Source of the DNA: an uncultured Prevotellaceae bacterium
GTDB lineage: Bacteria > Bacteroidota > Bacteroidia > Bacteroidales > Muribaculaceae
Reading direction: 5' to 3'
Assembly: GCA_937898675.1 (NCBI GenBank)
Contig: CALEJB010000049.1
Coordinates: 7,614-71,613, forward strand
Length of the DNA stretch: 64,000 nucleotides
Below, piece after piece: positions 9,356 through 18,156 of the stretch; positions within the stretch are counted from its first letter, which is position 1, and every line of letters begins with the position of its first letter. Under the pieces are notes generated by a model, which searched no databases, had not been told where the DNA came from, and saw only the letters and a list, made by a program, of their open reading frames with translations. Both the position numbers and the translations under genes were made by a program.

Positions 9356-9363
9356 CAAAGTTA
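9356..9363 (-). promoter_or_regulatory. -7 element (TAACTTTG) almost abutting the DUF5686 start codon
   Basis: A TAnnTTTG match lies only 7 nt upstream of the ATG on the minus strand. If used, the message would be leaderless or have a 1-3 nt leader. No clean -33 element is seen, so this may be chance. Confidence 0.35.
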
Positions 9364-9439
9364 CACATTTTTGACGTACCCCGTCAAGTGTTTTTCCAGA
9401 ATTTCCCGCGGTTAGCAATGTTAATAAGCAAATTATTCT

Positions 9440-9447
9440 TAATTTTG
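9440..9447 (+). promoter_or_regulatory. -7 element (TAATTTTG) for the CYTH gene
   Basis: An exact TAnnTTTG element lies 25 nt upstream of the ATG. No good -33 match is visible. Confidence 0.45.
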
Positions 9448-9472
9448 CAAAAATTCAAAGAAAGCAAATAGC

Positions 9473-9934
9473 ATGGCAACAGAGATTGAACATAAATTCC
9501 TCGTAATTGACGACTGCTACAAGGCATTGGCATTGTGCCAACTGGATATCAAGCAGGGTTTCCTGTCGCGCGATGCGGAGCGCACCGTACGCGTGAGAAT
9601 ATGCGGAGAAAAAGCCTTTCTAACCATCAAAGGAAAAGGAGAGGGCGGAGCCGCTCATCCCGAGTTTGAGTACGGGATTCCCATAGATGACGCCCGGCAG
9701 TTAATGGTAATTTGCCAACCGCCAATCATCGAAAAGACGCGCTATGTGGTCATGCACGAGGGCAACCGCTGGGAGGTGGACGAGTTTCACGGCGTGATGC
9801 AGGGACTGCAACTTGCCGAACTTGAGGTCCCGAGCGAGGATTACAGGTTCGCGCTGCCCCCGTTTGCTGGGCGCGAGGTGACTGGCGACCCACGCTATTA
9901 CAATTCGCAGATGGGAATAAACGCCAAGCAATGA
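9473..9934 (+). CDS. CYTH-domain (triphosphate tunnel) protein
   Basis: The 153-residue protein opens with EIEHKFLV, the ExExK signature of CYTH/triphosphate-tunnel metalloenzymes. A basic strand (ERTVRVRICG), FLTIKGKG and a late LAELEVPSEDY strand supply the usual Arg/Lys and Glu ligands inside the beta-tunnel. Family members hydrolyse inorganic triphosphate or nucleoside triphosphates, or act as class IV adenylate cyclases. The short bacterial single-domain form is most often an inorganic triphosphatase-like enzyme, but the substrate cannot be set from sequence. It is probably monocistronic, with a hairpin and T-run downstream. Confidence 0.85.
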   Translation: MATEIEHKFLVIDDCYKALALCQLDIKQGFLSRDAERTVRVRICGEKAFLTIKGKGEGGAAHPEFEYGIPIDDARQLMVICQPPIIEKTRYVVMHEGNRWEVDEFHGVMQGLQLAELEVPSEDYRFALPPFAGREVTGDPRYYNSQMGINAKQ

Positions 9935-10002
9935 ACGGCTAATGCTGTTCCTGTTTGAAAACAAAAAAACCGAAGGAGCGATATAAAAATCCCTCATTAT
10001 TT

Positions 10003-10043
10003 AAAAAAACACGCCGGCCATCGCGTTTGGCGTTGTTTTTTTT
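10003..10043 (+). terminator. Imperfect hairpin plus T8 run after the CYTH gene
   Basis: An A-rich left arm ending ACGCC can pair, with a small bulge, to GGCGTTGT followed by eight T residues. The arrangement fits intrinsic termination just before the lptF promoter. Confidence 0.45.
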
Positions 10044-10044
10044 G

Positions 10045-10052
10045 TAATTTTG
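10045..10052 (+). promoter_or_regulatory. -7 element (TAATTTTG) for lptF-ribBA
   Basis: An exact TAnnTTTG lies 35 nt before the ATG of the LptF/G gene, right after the preceding T-run. A TTTG lies 15 nt upstream, shorter than the usual spacer. Confidence 0.5.
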
Positions 10053-10087
10053 CACCCGCCAATGCCGGGCAACTAAGTGTTAATGCA

Positions 10088-12034
10088 ATGCTCAGGATAA
10101 AGAAACTATATACATTCATGCTGCAAAGGTTCTTGCCGAGGTTCCTGATGACCTTCTGCATCTGCCTTTTTATCGTTATGATGCAGTTCCTGTGGCGCTA
10201 CATTGACGAGCTGGTGGGCAAGGGCCTGAGCATCGACGTGGTGGCCGAGCTGTTCTTCTATGCCGCGCTGTCGATGGTGCCGCTGGCGCTGCCGCTGAGC
10301 ATCCTGCTGGCATCGCTGATGACCTTTGGCGACCTGGGCGAGCACGTCGAACTGACGGCGCTCAAGTCGTCGGGCATCTCGCTGATGACGATTATCAAGC
10401 CGCTGGCGGTGCTGATGGTGGTAGTGAGCATCGGTGCCTTCTTCTTCCAGAACTATGTGATTCCCAAGTCGCAGGTGAAGATGTGGACGCTGCTGTTCTC
10501 GATGCGGCAGACCTCCCCCACCCTCGACATCCCCGAGGGCGCCGTGTACAGCCAAATCCCCGGTTACAACATCTATGTCAAGCACAAGGACAAAGAGCGC
10601 GACATGCTGTACAACATGCTCATCTATGACGTGTCGGAGGGCACGACCTATCCCCGCATTGTCGCCGCCGACAGCGGACGCCTGAGCATGACCGAGGACA
10701 AGGCCCACCTGGTGCTCACCCTATACAAAGGCTCGTGGTATGAAGAGATGAGAGGAGGCGGAGGCGTGAGCGGCATGAGCAACGAACTGTACCGCCGCGA
10801 GACGTTCCACGACAAGGAAATCATGATTCCCTACGACGCCAACTTCACGCGCATGGACGACCAGTCGATGAAGGAGCAATATGTGGGCAAGAACATCGCC
10901 CAGCTGCGTCACACCATCGATTCGGTGCGCCTCAAGGTTGACTCGGCGGCCCAGGTCATCCTGGACAAGTGGAACACCACGCCGGTGTGCGGTGTCGCGG
11001 CCAACCGCACGGTTTTCAAGGACGGCAAGATGGTGCAAGAGCGGGTGCCCGAGGTCAAACTGGAAAAACCCGTGGACGTTGACAAACTGCTCGGCGAACT
11101 GCCGCCCGCCGAGCAGCGCCAAATTCTCAACCAAGCGCTCATGCGCTCCACCTCGTCCATCCAGGATATGCAGTTCCAGGGCTATACTGTCGCCGACGAC
11201 AATTATGTCATACGCCGGCACGAGATAGAGTTGCTCAAGAAATTCACGCTGTCGCTGGCATGCCTGATATTCTTCTTTATCGGCGCTCCGCTGGGCGCCA
11301 TCATTCGCAAGGGCGGCCTGGGCACACCCATCGTCATCTCGGTGCTGCTGTTCATCGTCTATTACATCATCGACAACAGCGGATACAAGTTGGCGCGCGA
11401 CGGCCGCTGGGAGGTGTGGCAAGGCATCTGGCTCAGCTCGGCGGTGCTGATGCCGCTGGGCATATTCCTAACCAAGAAGGCCGTCAACGACTCGGCGGTG
11501 TTCAATCCCGACGCATGGCTCAACTTCATCCGCCGCTTTACGGGCTTGCACCAGACGCGCAAACTCGCCGCTAAGGAGGTTATTATCAACGAGGTGGCTC
11601 CCGTCGAGGCAATGGTGCGGATTACCGCCCTCGACGGCGCCTGCCAACAGTTCCTCGAGCGCTACAAGGGGCGACAGCGCTACATCGACTACTGGCGAGA
11701 AGGCTATGACAAGGCCGCAATCAAGGCGCTGGCCGGGCAGGTGGACGACGTGGTGGACTACCTCTCCAACTCGCGCGACCAAATGGTGCTCAACAAGGCC
11801 ATGGACTATCCCGTCATCCGCCAACTGCTCACCTACAGCCCCTGCGGCAACCGCGCTGTGGGCGCCGTCATTGCCGCCCTGTTCCCCGTGGGGCTGCCGG
11901 GATGGCTTGTGGGCATGAGACATCAGCAAAACCTCAAGCGCGATGTGCGCTTGACAGCCAAAACCTGTGAACAGCTCGTGGCTATCTTCAACGGAGAGTA
12001 CAGCCGCGAGATGGAATATAAAGACAGTAGATAG
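10088..12034 (+). CDS. LptF/LptG-family LPS export permease
   Basis: The 648-residue YjgP/YjgQ-type permease supplies a transmembrane subunit of the LptBFG exporter, which moves lipopolysaccharide from the inner membrane toward the periplasmic bridge. An N-terminal membrane block (about 15-125) is followed by a periplasmic jellyroll-like region (about 130-390) and a second membrane block (about 395-475, including FFIGAPLGAIIRKGG, the family hallmark). The last 150 residues form a soluble tail longer than in proteobacterial LptF/G, as is common in Bacteroidota. Its ATPase partner is probably the LptB gene at 34.9 kb. ribBA follows after 19 nt. Whether it is F or G cannot be told. Confidence 0.9.
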   Translation: MLRIKKLYTFMLQRFLPRFLMTFCICLFIVMMQFLWRYIDELVGKGLSIDVVAELFFYAALSMVPLALPLSILLASLMTFGDLGEHVELTALKSSGISLMTIIKPLAVLMVVVSIGAFFFQNYVIPKSQVKMWTLLFSMRQTSPTLDIPEGAVYSQIPGYNIYVKHKDKERDMLYNMLIYDVSEGTTYPRIVAADSGRLSMTEDKAHLVLTLYKGSWYEEMRGGGGVSGMSNELYRRETFHDKEIMIPYDANFTRMDDQSMKEQYVGKNIAQLRHTIDSVRLKVDSAAQVILDKWNTTPVCGVAANRTVFKDGKMVQERVPEVKLEKPVDVDKLLGELPPAEQRQILNQALMRSTSSIQDMQFQGYTVADDNYVIRRHEIELLKKFTLSLACLIFFFIGAPLGAIIRKGGLGTPIVISVLLFIVYYIIDNSGYKLARDGRWEVWQGIWLSSAVLMPLGIFLTKKAVNDSAVFNPDAWLNFIRRFTGLHQTRKLAAKEVIINEVAPVEAMVRITALDGACQQFLERYKGRQRYIDYWREGYDKAAIKALAGQVDDVVDYLSNSRDQMVLNKAMDYPVIRQLLTYSPCGNRAVGAVIAALFPVGLPGWLVGMRHQQNLKRDVRLTAKTCEQLVAIFNGEYSREMEYKDSR

Positions 12035-12053
12035 ATAACAACCATAAAGACAA

Positions 12054-13268
12054 ATGGAGGAAATTAAATTAAATACCATTGATGAGGCCGTGGAACAACT
12101 CAAACGCGGCGAATTTGTGATTGTCGTTGACGACGAGGACCGTGAAAACGAGGGCGATTTCATCATCGCCGCCGAGATGGTCACCGAGGAAAAGGTCAAC
12201 TTCATGATGCGCGAGGGCCGCGGCGTGCTTTGCACCCCGCTCACGGCCGAGCGCTGCCACAAGCTGGAACTGAACATGCAGGTGGACGACAATACCTCAA
12301 TGCTGGGAACGCCGTTTACCGTGACCGTTGACCTGCTGGCGGGATGCACCACGGGCGTGTCGATGCACGACCGCGCCATGACCATCAGGGCCCTTGCCAA
12401 TCCCGACTCGAGGCCGCAGGACTTTGGCCGCCCCGGCCATGTGAACCCGCTGCGGGCCGTGGACAAGGGCGTGCTCAAACGTGCGGGCCACACCGAGGCC
12501 TCCATCGACCTGATGCGCATTGCGGGACTGCAGCCCGCCGCCGCGCTCATCGAAATCATCAACCCCGACGGCACGATGGCCCGCCTGCCACAACTTGTCA
12601 AGGTGGCCGAGAAATTCAATATGCCCATCATCACCATCAAGGACTTGATTGCCTACCGTCTGCGCACCGAGAAGGTGGTCGAAGTGGGCGACGAGGTGGA
12701 CCTGCCCACCCAGTACGGGCATTTCAAGCTTATCCCTTTCAAGCAGATCAACAACGGACGCGAACACATCGCCCTCATCAAGGGTGAGTGGAAACCTGGC
12801 GAATCGATACTAGTGCGCGTCCATTCCTCATGCGCCACGGGCGACATTTTCGGTTCGATGCGCTGCGAGTGCGGTGAACAACTGCACATGGCCATGCAAA
12901 TGATTGAGAAAGAGGGAAAAGGCGTCGTGGTGTACATGAACCAGGAGGGTCGCGGAATCGGCCTAATGAATAAAATCAAGGCTTACAAGCTTCAAGAAAA
13001 CGGTTATGACACCGTAGACGCCAACCTGCACTTGGGATTCAAGCCCGATGAGCGCGACTATGGCGTTGGCGCCAATATCCTGCGCATTCTGGGTGTTACC
13101 AAGATGAGGCTCATGACCAACAACCCCATTAAGCGCGTTGGCCTGGAGAGCTATGGCCTGGAAGTGGTGGAGAATGTCCCTATTGAAGTCAAGCCCAACA
13201 AGTATAACGAGTTCTACATGCACACCAAGAAGACTCGCATGGGCCACAACCTGCATGAGGTGGAATAA
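12054..13268 (+). CDS. ribBA: Bifunctional 3,4-DHBP synthase / GTP cyclohydrolase II
   Basis: The 404-residue fusion catalyses both entry reactions of riboflavin synthesis. The DHBP synthase half (about 1-200) shows DDEDRENEGDF and RGVLCTPL, the acidic metal site and ribulose-5-phosphate loop. The GTP cyclohydrolase II half (about 205-404) has the zinc cysteines in SSCATGDIFGSMRCECGEQ and the catalytic QEGRGIGL loop. Length is standard and both active sites look intact. No FMN riboswitch is visible: the gene starts 19 nt after the permease stop, so it is probably transcribed from upstream. Confidence 0.97.
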   Translation: MEEIKLNTIDEAVEQLKRGEFVIVVDDEDRENEGDFIIAAEMVTEEKVNFMMREGRGVLCTPLTAERCHKLELNMQVDDNTSMLGTPFTVTVDLLAGCTTGVSMHDRAMTIRALANPDSRPQDFGRPGHVNPLRAVDKGVLKRAGHTEASIDLMRIAGLQPAAALIEIINPDGTMARLPQLVKVAEKFNMPIITIKDLIAYRLRTEKVVEVGDEVDLPTQYGHFKLIPFKQINNGREHIALIKGEWKPGESILVRVHSSCATGDIFGSMRCECGEQLHMAMQMIEKEGKGVVVYMNQEGRGIGLMNKIKAYKLQENGYDTVDANLHLGFKPDERDYGVGANILRILGVTKMRLMTNNPIKRVGLESYGLEVVENVPIEVKPNKYNEFYMHTKKTRMGHNLHEVE

Positions 13269-13276
13269 TAGCCGTA

Positions 13277-13918
13277 ATGCAACGCAATTTCGACGAAATA
13301 GAACGCTTCCTGGAAGAAACCATTGTGCCGCGGTATGATGGCTTTGACGCCGGTCATCGGCGCGACCACGTCCTCACGGTAATGGCCCAGGCAATGCAGA
13401 TGGCGCAATACTATCCCGAGGCCGACAAATGCATGCTGCTCACGGCGGCGGCCTGCCACGACCTGGGGCTCGCATTCGGGCGCGAGGAACACCACATTCA
13501 CAGCGCCCGCATCATCCGCAGTGACGAGCGCCTGAAACGCTGGTTTTCCCAAGACGAAATTGAGATAATCGCCGATGCCGCCGAGGACCACCGCGCTTCG
13601 AGTGACCATGAACCAAGGACCATATATGGGCGCATCGTTTCGGAAGCCGACCGCATGATTGACGGTGACATTATCGTCAGGCGCGCCCTTCAATATGGCC
13701 TTGCCCACGAGCCGCAGCTCGACCGTGAGGGCCAATACGCCCGCCTCATGGAACACATGCGCGAGAAATATGCTCTGGGCGGTTACCTGCGCCTGTGGAT
13801 TCCCGAGAGCGACAATGCCCGCAATCTTGAGGCGTTCAGGCGGCTGCTCGCCGACACCACGGCATTCCGACAAATGTTTGACCGAATTTATGATACCTTG
13901 GCAGGTCATGGCTTGTAA
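13277..13918 (+). CDS. HD-domain phosphohydrolase
   Basis: This 213-residue all-helical protein has an early GHRRDHVLTV segment, the metal-binding AACHDLGL (HD pair), EEHHIHSARI and later ADAAEDHRAS and VSEADRMIDGD. These fit the H...HD...H...D ligand set of small single-domain HD hydrolases. Such enzymes usually cleave phosphomonoester or nucleotide substrates; none can be named here. It begins 8 nt after ribBA and may share its transcript. The secreted nuclease gene starts 27 nt downstream. Confidence 0.8.
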   Translation: MQRNFDEIERFLEETIVPRYDGFDAGHRRDHVLTVMAQAMQMAQYYPEADKCMLLTAAACHDLGLAFGREEHHIHSARIIRSDERLKRWFSQDEIEIIADAAEDHRASSDHEPRTIYGRIVSEADRMIDGDIIVRRALQYGLAHEPQLDREGQYARLMEHMREKYALGGYLRLWIPESDNARNLEAFRRLLADTTAFRQMFDRIYDTLAGHGL

Positions 13919-13945
13919 AGAAGTAATGGCAAAACAGCATCAATT

Positions 13946-15751
13946 ATGAAAAAATACTGCATTTCAACACTTTTCCTGCTTGTGGGATTGACGGCGTGGG
14001 CCGATGCGCCCAGCGGATATTACAATAATGCCGTGGGCAAGAAAAACGAGGCTTTGATGACCGCCCTCGAGGGCATTGTCTATAGCCACACCGAACTCTC
14101 CTACGGATATCTGTGGACGGCATTTGACTACACCGACTTGGGCGACGACGGCTATTACATCGATATGTACTCCAACTGCAAGTACGACAACCAGTCGGAC
14201 CACACGGCTGGAGCTTCCCATGTGGGAGAAGGCATCAACCGTGAACACTCCATGCCCAAGAGCTGGTTTGGAAGCATGACGCCGTCTTACACCGACCTGC
14301 ACATGCTCATCCCCACAGATGCCTATGTGAACCAGCGCCGCAACAACTACCCCTACGGGGTGTGCGCCGACGGCAACACATATACCCATGGTTCATACAC
14401 CATGCGCGGCAAACTGGGCACAAGCACCTATGACGGATACACCCAGACCGTGTTTGAACCCGATGATGAATTCAAGGGCGACTTTGCCCGCATCTATTTC
14501 TATATGGTCACATGTTACAAGAGCAGTGTGCACAATTGGCCCGGAAGCGACCAGCTGGACTATGCCGCTAACGGATACAAAGCTTTCTCGACCTGGTCGA
14601 TGAATATGCTCCTGGAGTGGCATCGCGCCGATCCCGTCAGCGCCAAGGAAATTGCGCGCAACGAGGGTGTCTATGGCCAGCAGGGCAACCGCAACCCCTT
14701 TGTGGACCATCCCGAATTGGCGGAGTACATTTGGGGCAGCAAGCAAGGCACCGCATGGAGCGGCGACGACTCTGTTGACCCGATTACCAAGGATGTTCCC
14801 GAACTCTACGCCGCCGACACTACGGCAGTGACCCACAATAGCTTTCGTGCCGATTGGAGCCGCGAGGAACATGTGTCAAGTTACACATTGCAAGTCAACA
14901 AAGTTGAGGATTCACAGGAGCTCACATTGCTGCTTACTGAAAATTTCTCAAACATGAAGGCCTACAAGGACGGCTCTTCGGACATCAGCGGTTTGATGGA
15001 TGACTATGCCGACAATCCTGGATGGACCGGCTATAAGTTATATGAGGCCGCTAACCACGGCGTGAAGGTCGGCACCAGTTCCACTGCGGGTTATCTGATT
15101 AGCCCCGAATTGGCGCTGGGCCGCACCGTGTCGGTTGCCTTTAATGCCAAGAGCTGGATTAACAGCAAGGGTGTGAGCGACGGCAGTTCGGTCATCGTTG
15201 CGTGCGGTAACGCTTGTGACACCATCGCCCTAAGCGAGAACGAGACGAACTATGCGGTAGTGCTTGAGAACTGCAACGGCAAGAACATCAAGTTCTCGAT
15301 GACCGCTGGTGGCAAGCGTTTCTATATCTATAACGCCAATATCTATAATGGCAACCTGGAAGATTTGACCTGTGCCCCCCGCCGCGCGGTCGTTGAGAAA
15401 GGCGATTCCACCGTCCGCACCATCAGCGGCATTACCGACACCTGCTACACCGTCGCCGCGTTGCAAAACGGCACATTTGAATATAAGGTCAAGGCGGTAT
15501 ATACCGACGGCACCCAGAGCGTGTGGTCCAACACCGAGTATGTGACCCTGAAAGCCGGCAGCGACTTCCTCATTGGCGACATCAACAGCGACGGTGAGGT
15601 GAATGTGGGCGACCTGAGCACACTGATTGACTATCTATTGGGCGGATATCCCTATGGTTTTAACAAGAGTGCCGCCGACGTAAACAACGACAATGAGATT
15701 AATGTCGGTGATGTCAGCGCTCTCATTGACCGGCTGCTAAGCGGCAAATAA
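13946..15751 (+). CDS. Secreted endonuclease I family nuclease with C-terminal dockerin
   Basis: The 601-residue protein starts with a signal peptide (1-20, ending AWADA). The endonuclease I (EndA/NucM-type) domain spans about 25-265: NREHSMPKSWFG with the catalytic His, DLHMLIPTDAYVNQRRNN, LLEWHRADPVS and GNRNPFVDHPELAEYIWG. These enzymes cut nucleic acids nonspecifically with a divalent metal. A fibronectin-like segment (about 285-320), a lectin-like beta region (to 470) and a second short beta domain follow. The last 60 residues contain two dockerin-type calcium loops (GDINSDGEVNVGDL and ADVNNDNEINVGDV). Nutrient scavenging or matrix degradation outside the cell is inferred. A strong hairpin follows the stop. 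Confidence 0.92.
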   Translation: MKKYCISTLFLLVGLTAWADAPSGYYNNAVGKKNEALMTALEGIVYSHTELSYGYLWTAFDYTDLGDDGYYIDMYSNCKYDNQSDHTAGASHVGEGINREHSMPKSWFGSMTPSYTDLHMLIPTDAYVNQRRNNYPYGVCADGNTYTHGSYTMRGKLGTSTYDGYTQTVFEPDDEFKGDFARIYFYMVTCYKSSVHNWPGSDQLDYAANGYKAFSTWSMNMLLEWHRADPVSAKEIARNEGVYGQQGNRNPFVDHPELAEYIWGSKQGTAWSGDDSVDPITKDVPELYAADTTAVTHNSFRADWSREEHVSSYTLQVNKVEDSQELTLLLTENFSNMKAYKDGSSDISGLMDDYADNPGWTGYKLYEAANHGVKVGTSSTAGYLISPELALGRTVSVAFNAKSWINSKGVSDGSSVIVACGNACDTIALSENETNYAVVLENCNGKNIKFSMTAGGKRFYIYNANIYNGNLEDLTCAPRRAVVEKGDSTVRTISGITDTCYTVAALQNGTFEYKVKAVYTDGTQSVWSNTEYVTLKAGSDFLIGDINSDGEVNVGDLSTLIDYLLGGYPYGFNKSAADVNNDNEINVGDVSALIDRLLSGK

Positions 15752-15776
15752 GATTGATTGCCGATTAACAAAAGTC

Positions 15777-15806
15777 ATGAGCCGGGGGTTTATATTTCCG
15801 GCTCAT
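15777..15806 (+). terminator. Hairpin after the endonuclease gene
   Basis: A perfect 9-bp stem, ATGAGCCGG with CCGGCTCAT, has a 12-nt loop containing T/A-rich sequence. It is followed by AATAG rather than a long T-run, so termination is likely but not textbook. Confidence 0.6.
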
Positions 15807-15874
15807 AATAGTGATTGGCATGGTTATTGCTTATTCCATACAATAAAACGGACAGTGAACATGACTGATTTCAC

Positions 15875-18082
15875 TTGCTGTTGCTGGATGACAAAAACTT
15901 ACATAAATATATGATTAACGAACAAGACAAACATCAACATCGTCACTGGCAGGAAGATATTGACCTTCCCCGATCTGGGGCCGAATTCCCTGAAGAGGAG
16001 GATGACGATGACGAGATGCCTGGTGGCACATCGTCGGGCGACGGAGACACCGAGGGCGCTTCATTCGCCAGCAAATCCCGACGAAATGTCAGTCGGGGTG
16101 ACAATTCTGGCACACCCGTCATCGACAAATATGGCAAGGACATTACCCGTGAGGCTGCCGAAGGGCGGCTTGACCCCGTGGTGGGCCGTGACGTGGAAAT
16201 CGAGCGTCTGGTTCAAATCCTCAGCCGGCGCAAGAAGAACAATCCCGTAATGATTGGCGAACCCGGTGTGGGCAAGAGCGCCATTATCGATGGACTGGCC
16301 AACCGCATAGTGCAACGCAAGGTGGCGCGCACCCTCATGGACAAGCGCATCATTGCGCTCGACATGGCGGCCCTGGTGGCTGGAACAAAGTACCGCGGTC
16401 AGTTCGAGGAACGCATCAAGGCGGTCATTGACGAGGTGAGCGCCAACAAGAATATCATCGTTTTTATTGACGAAATCCATAACATCGTGGGTGCCGGCAA
16501 CGCCAGCGGGTCGATGGATGCCGCCAATCTGCTCAAACCCGCCCTTGCGCGCGGACAGTTCCAATGCATAGGCGCTACCACCCTCGACGAGTACCGCAAG
16601 TCCATCGAAAAAGACGGAGCGCTGGAGCGCCGTTTCCAGAAAGTCCTTGTCGAGCCCACCACCGTTGAGCAGACACTCGAAATCCTTCACAACATCAAGG
16701 AGATGTATGAGAAGCACCATGGCGTGTGCTACACCGAGGAGGCCCTGCGTGCCTGCGTGATGCTGACCGACCGTTACATCAGCGACCGCTTCTTCCCCGA
16801 CAAGGCGATTGACGCCATGGACGAGGCTGGTTCGCGCGTGCATATCACCAAGGTGAATACGCCCAAGGAGATTGAGGATTTGGAACGACGCATCGTCGAA
16901 GCCAATGAGAACAAGTTCAAGGCCGTGCAGGCTCAAAACTTTGAAAGCGCCGCCTCCTACCGTGACCAGCAAGAGTCCCTCAAGGAGGAGCTGCGTGCCG
17001 CCAAGGAACGCTGGGAACAAGAACTGGACAAGGTGCGCGAGACCGTTGACGAGGCCGCCATCGCCGAGGTCGTCGCCATGATGACCGGCGTGCCGGCCCA
17101 GCGCATCGCCCAGAGCGAAGGCATCCGCCTGCTGGGCATGACCGACGAACTCAAAAAGCAGGTCGTGGGCCAGGACGAGGCCATAGAAAAAATTGCCCGC
17201 AGCATCCGCCGCAACCGCGCCGGATTGCGTGACCCCAAGCGTCCCATCGGCTCATTCATGTTCTTGGGACCGACGGGCGTGGGCAAGACTTTGCTTGCCA
17301 AGAAACTGGCTGAATTCCTGTTCAACTCACAAGATGCCCTCATCCGTGTGGACATGAGCGAATATATGGAGAAATTCAATGTTTCCCGTCTCGTGGGAGC
17401 GCCTCCGGGCTATGTGGGATATGAAGAAGGCGGACAGTTGACCGAAAAGGTGCGCCGACACCCATACAGCGTCGTGCTGCTCGACGAGATTGAGAAAGCC
17501 CATCCCGATGTGTTCAACATGCTGTTGCAGGTGCTTGATGAAGGCGCTTTAACCGATGGTCTAGGACGCAAAGTGGACTTCAAGAACACCATCATCATCA
17601 TGACCTCCAACATCGGCACCAGGGAGTTGAAAGACTTTGGCGCTGGCGTGGGATTTAACGCCAACCAGCTGACAAAGGAACGCAGCGACTCGGTTATCCG
17701 CAAAGCGTTGCACCGCCAATTCTCGCCCGAGTTCCTGAACCGTGTGGACGACATCGTGACCTTTGGCTCGCTTGAACATGACAGCATCCTCAAGATTGTT
17801 GACATTGAGCTGGCCGGGTTCTTCAAACGCGTCGAGGAAAACGGTTTAACGCTTGAGATTACTCCAGCGGCCAAGGAAATGGTGGCTGACCACGGCTTTG
17901 ATATCCAGTATGGCGCCCGTCCCCTCAAGCGCGCCATCCAGAGCGAGATTGAGGATCCCTTGAGCGACATGCTGCTGCGTGATGCCGCCAAGAGCGGAGA
18001 CACCATTGTGATTGATGTTGAAAGCGGCAAAATCAACGCAACCATACGCAAGAAACCCGAGGTGGCCCAAACCGAGGCTTAA
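15875..18082 (+). CDS. ClpC-like AAA+ unfoldase lacking the Clp N-domain
   Basis: The 735-residue protein has two AAA+ modules: D1 with GEPGVGKSA near 128 and FIDEIHNIVGAG, and D2 with GPTGVGKTLLAKKL near 465, then GYVGYEEGG and VVLLDEIEKAHPDV. A UVR-like middle helix (about 350-370) and a GVGF loop in D2 fit ClpC, which feeds unfolded proteins to ClpP, rather than ClpB. The usual N-terminal substrate/adaptor domain of about 150 residues is missing; the first 85 residues are a charged, disordered acidic linker (EFPEEEDDDDEMPGG). No N-domain fits in the 120-nt upstream gap. An alternative start at 15911 would remove 12 residues. Confidence 0.88.
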   Translation: MLLLDDKNLHKYMINEQDKHQHRHWQEDIDLPRSGAEFPEEEDDDDEMPGGTSSGDGDTEGASFASKSRRNVSRGDNSGTPVIDKYGKDITREAAEGRLDPVVGRDVEIERLVQILSRRKKNNPVMIGEPGVGKSAIIDGLANRIVQRKVARTLMDKRIIALDMAALVAGTKYRGQFEERIKAVIDEVSANKNIIVFIDEIHNIVGAGNASGSMDAANLLKPALARGQFQCIGATTLDEYRKSIEKDGALERRFQKVLVEPTTVEQTLEILHNIKEMYEKHHGVCYTEEALRACVMLTDRYISDRFFPDKAIDAMDEAGSRVHITKVNTPKEIEDLERRIVEANENKFKAVQAQNFESAASYRDQQESLKEELRAAKERWEQELDKVRETVDEAAIAEVVAMMTGVPAQRIAQSEGIRLLGMTDELKKQVVGQDEAIEKIARSIRRNRAGLRDPKRPIGSFMFLGPTGVGKTLLAKKLAEFLFNSQDALIRVDMSEYMEKFNVSRLVGAPPGYVGYEEGGQLTEKVRRHPYSVVLLDEIEKAHPDVFNMLLQVLDEGALTDGLGRKVDFKNTIIIMTSNIGTRELKDFGAGVGFNANQLTKERSDSVIRKALHRQFSPEFLNRVDDIVTFGSLEHDSILKIVDIELAGFFKRVEENGLTLEITPAAKEMVADHGFDIQYGARPLKRAIQSEIEDPLSDMLLRDAAKSGDTIVIDVESGKINATIRKKPEVAQTEA

Positions 18083-18097
18083 CCCATACAGCCCAAC

Positions 18098-18134
18098 AAC
18101 AAGGGAACGACTCACACTGGGTCGTTCCCTTGTT
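18098..18134. terminator. Bidirectional terminator between clpC-like gene and tamL
   Basis: A perfect 14-bp stem (AACAAGGGAACGAC with GTCGTTCCCTTGTT) closes a 9-nt loop between two convergent genes. Short T/A-rich flanks on both sides suit termination in either direction. Confidence 0.85.
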
Positions 18135-18156
18135 TATATTGTGTGTACATCTGCAA

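Noticed and set aside
8374..9471. 365-codon plus-strand frame opposite the DUF5686 gene
   Set aside because: The minus strand encodes a protein with signal peptide and barrel-like features; the plus frame has none and overlaps the promoter region.
12035..12053. FMN riboswitch upstream of ribBA
   Set aside because: Only 19 nt separate ribBA from the preceding gene, far too short for the aptamer.
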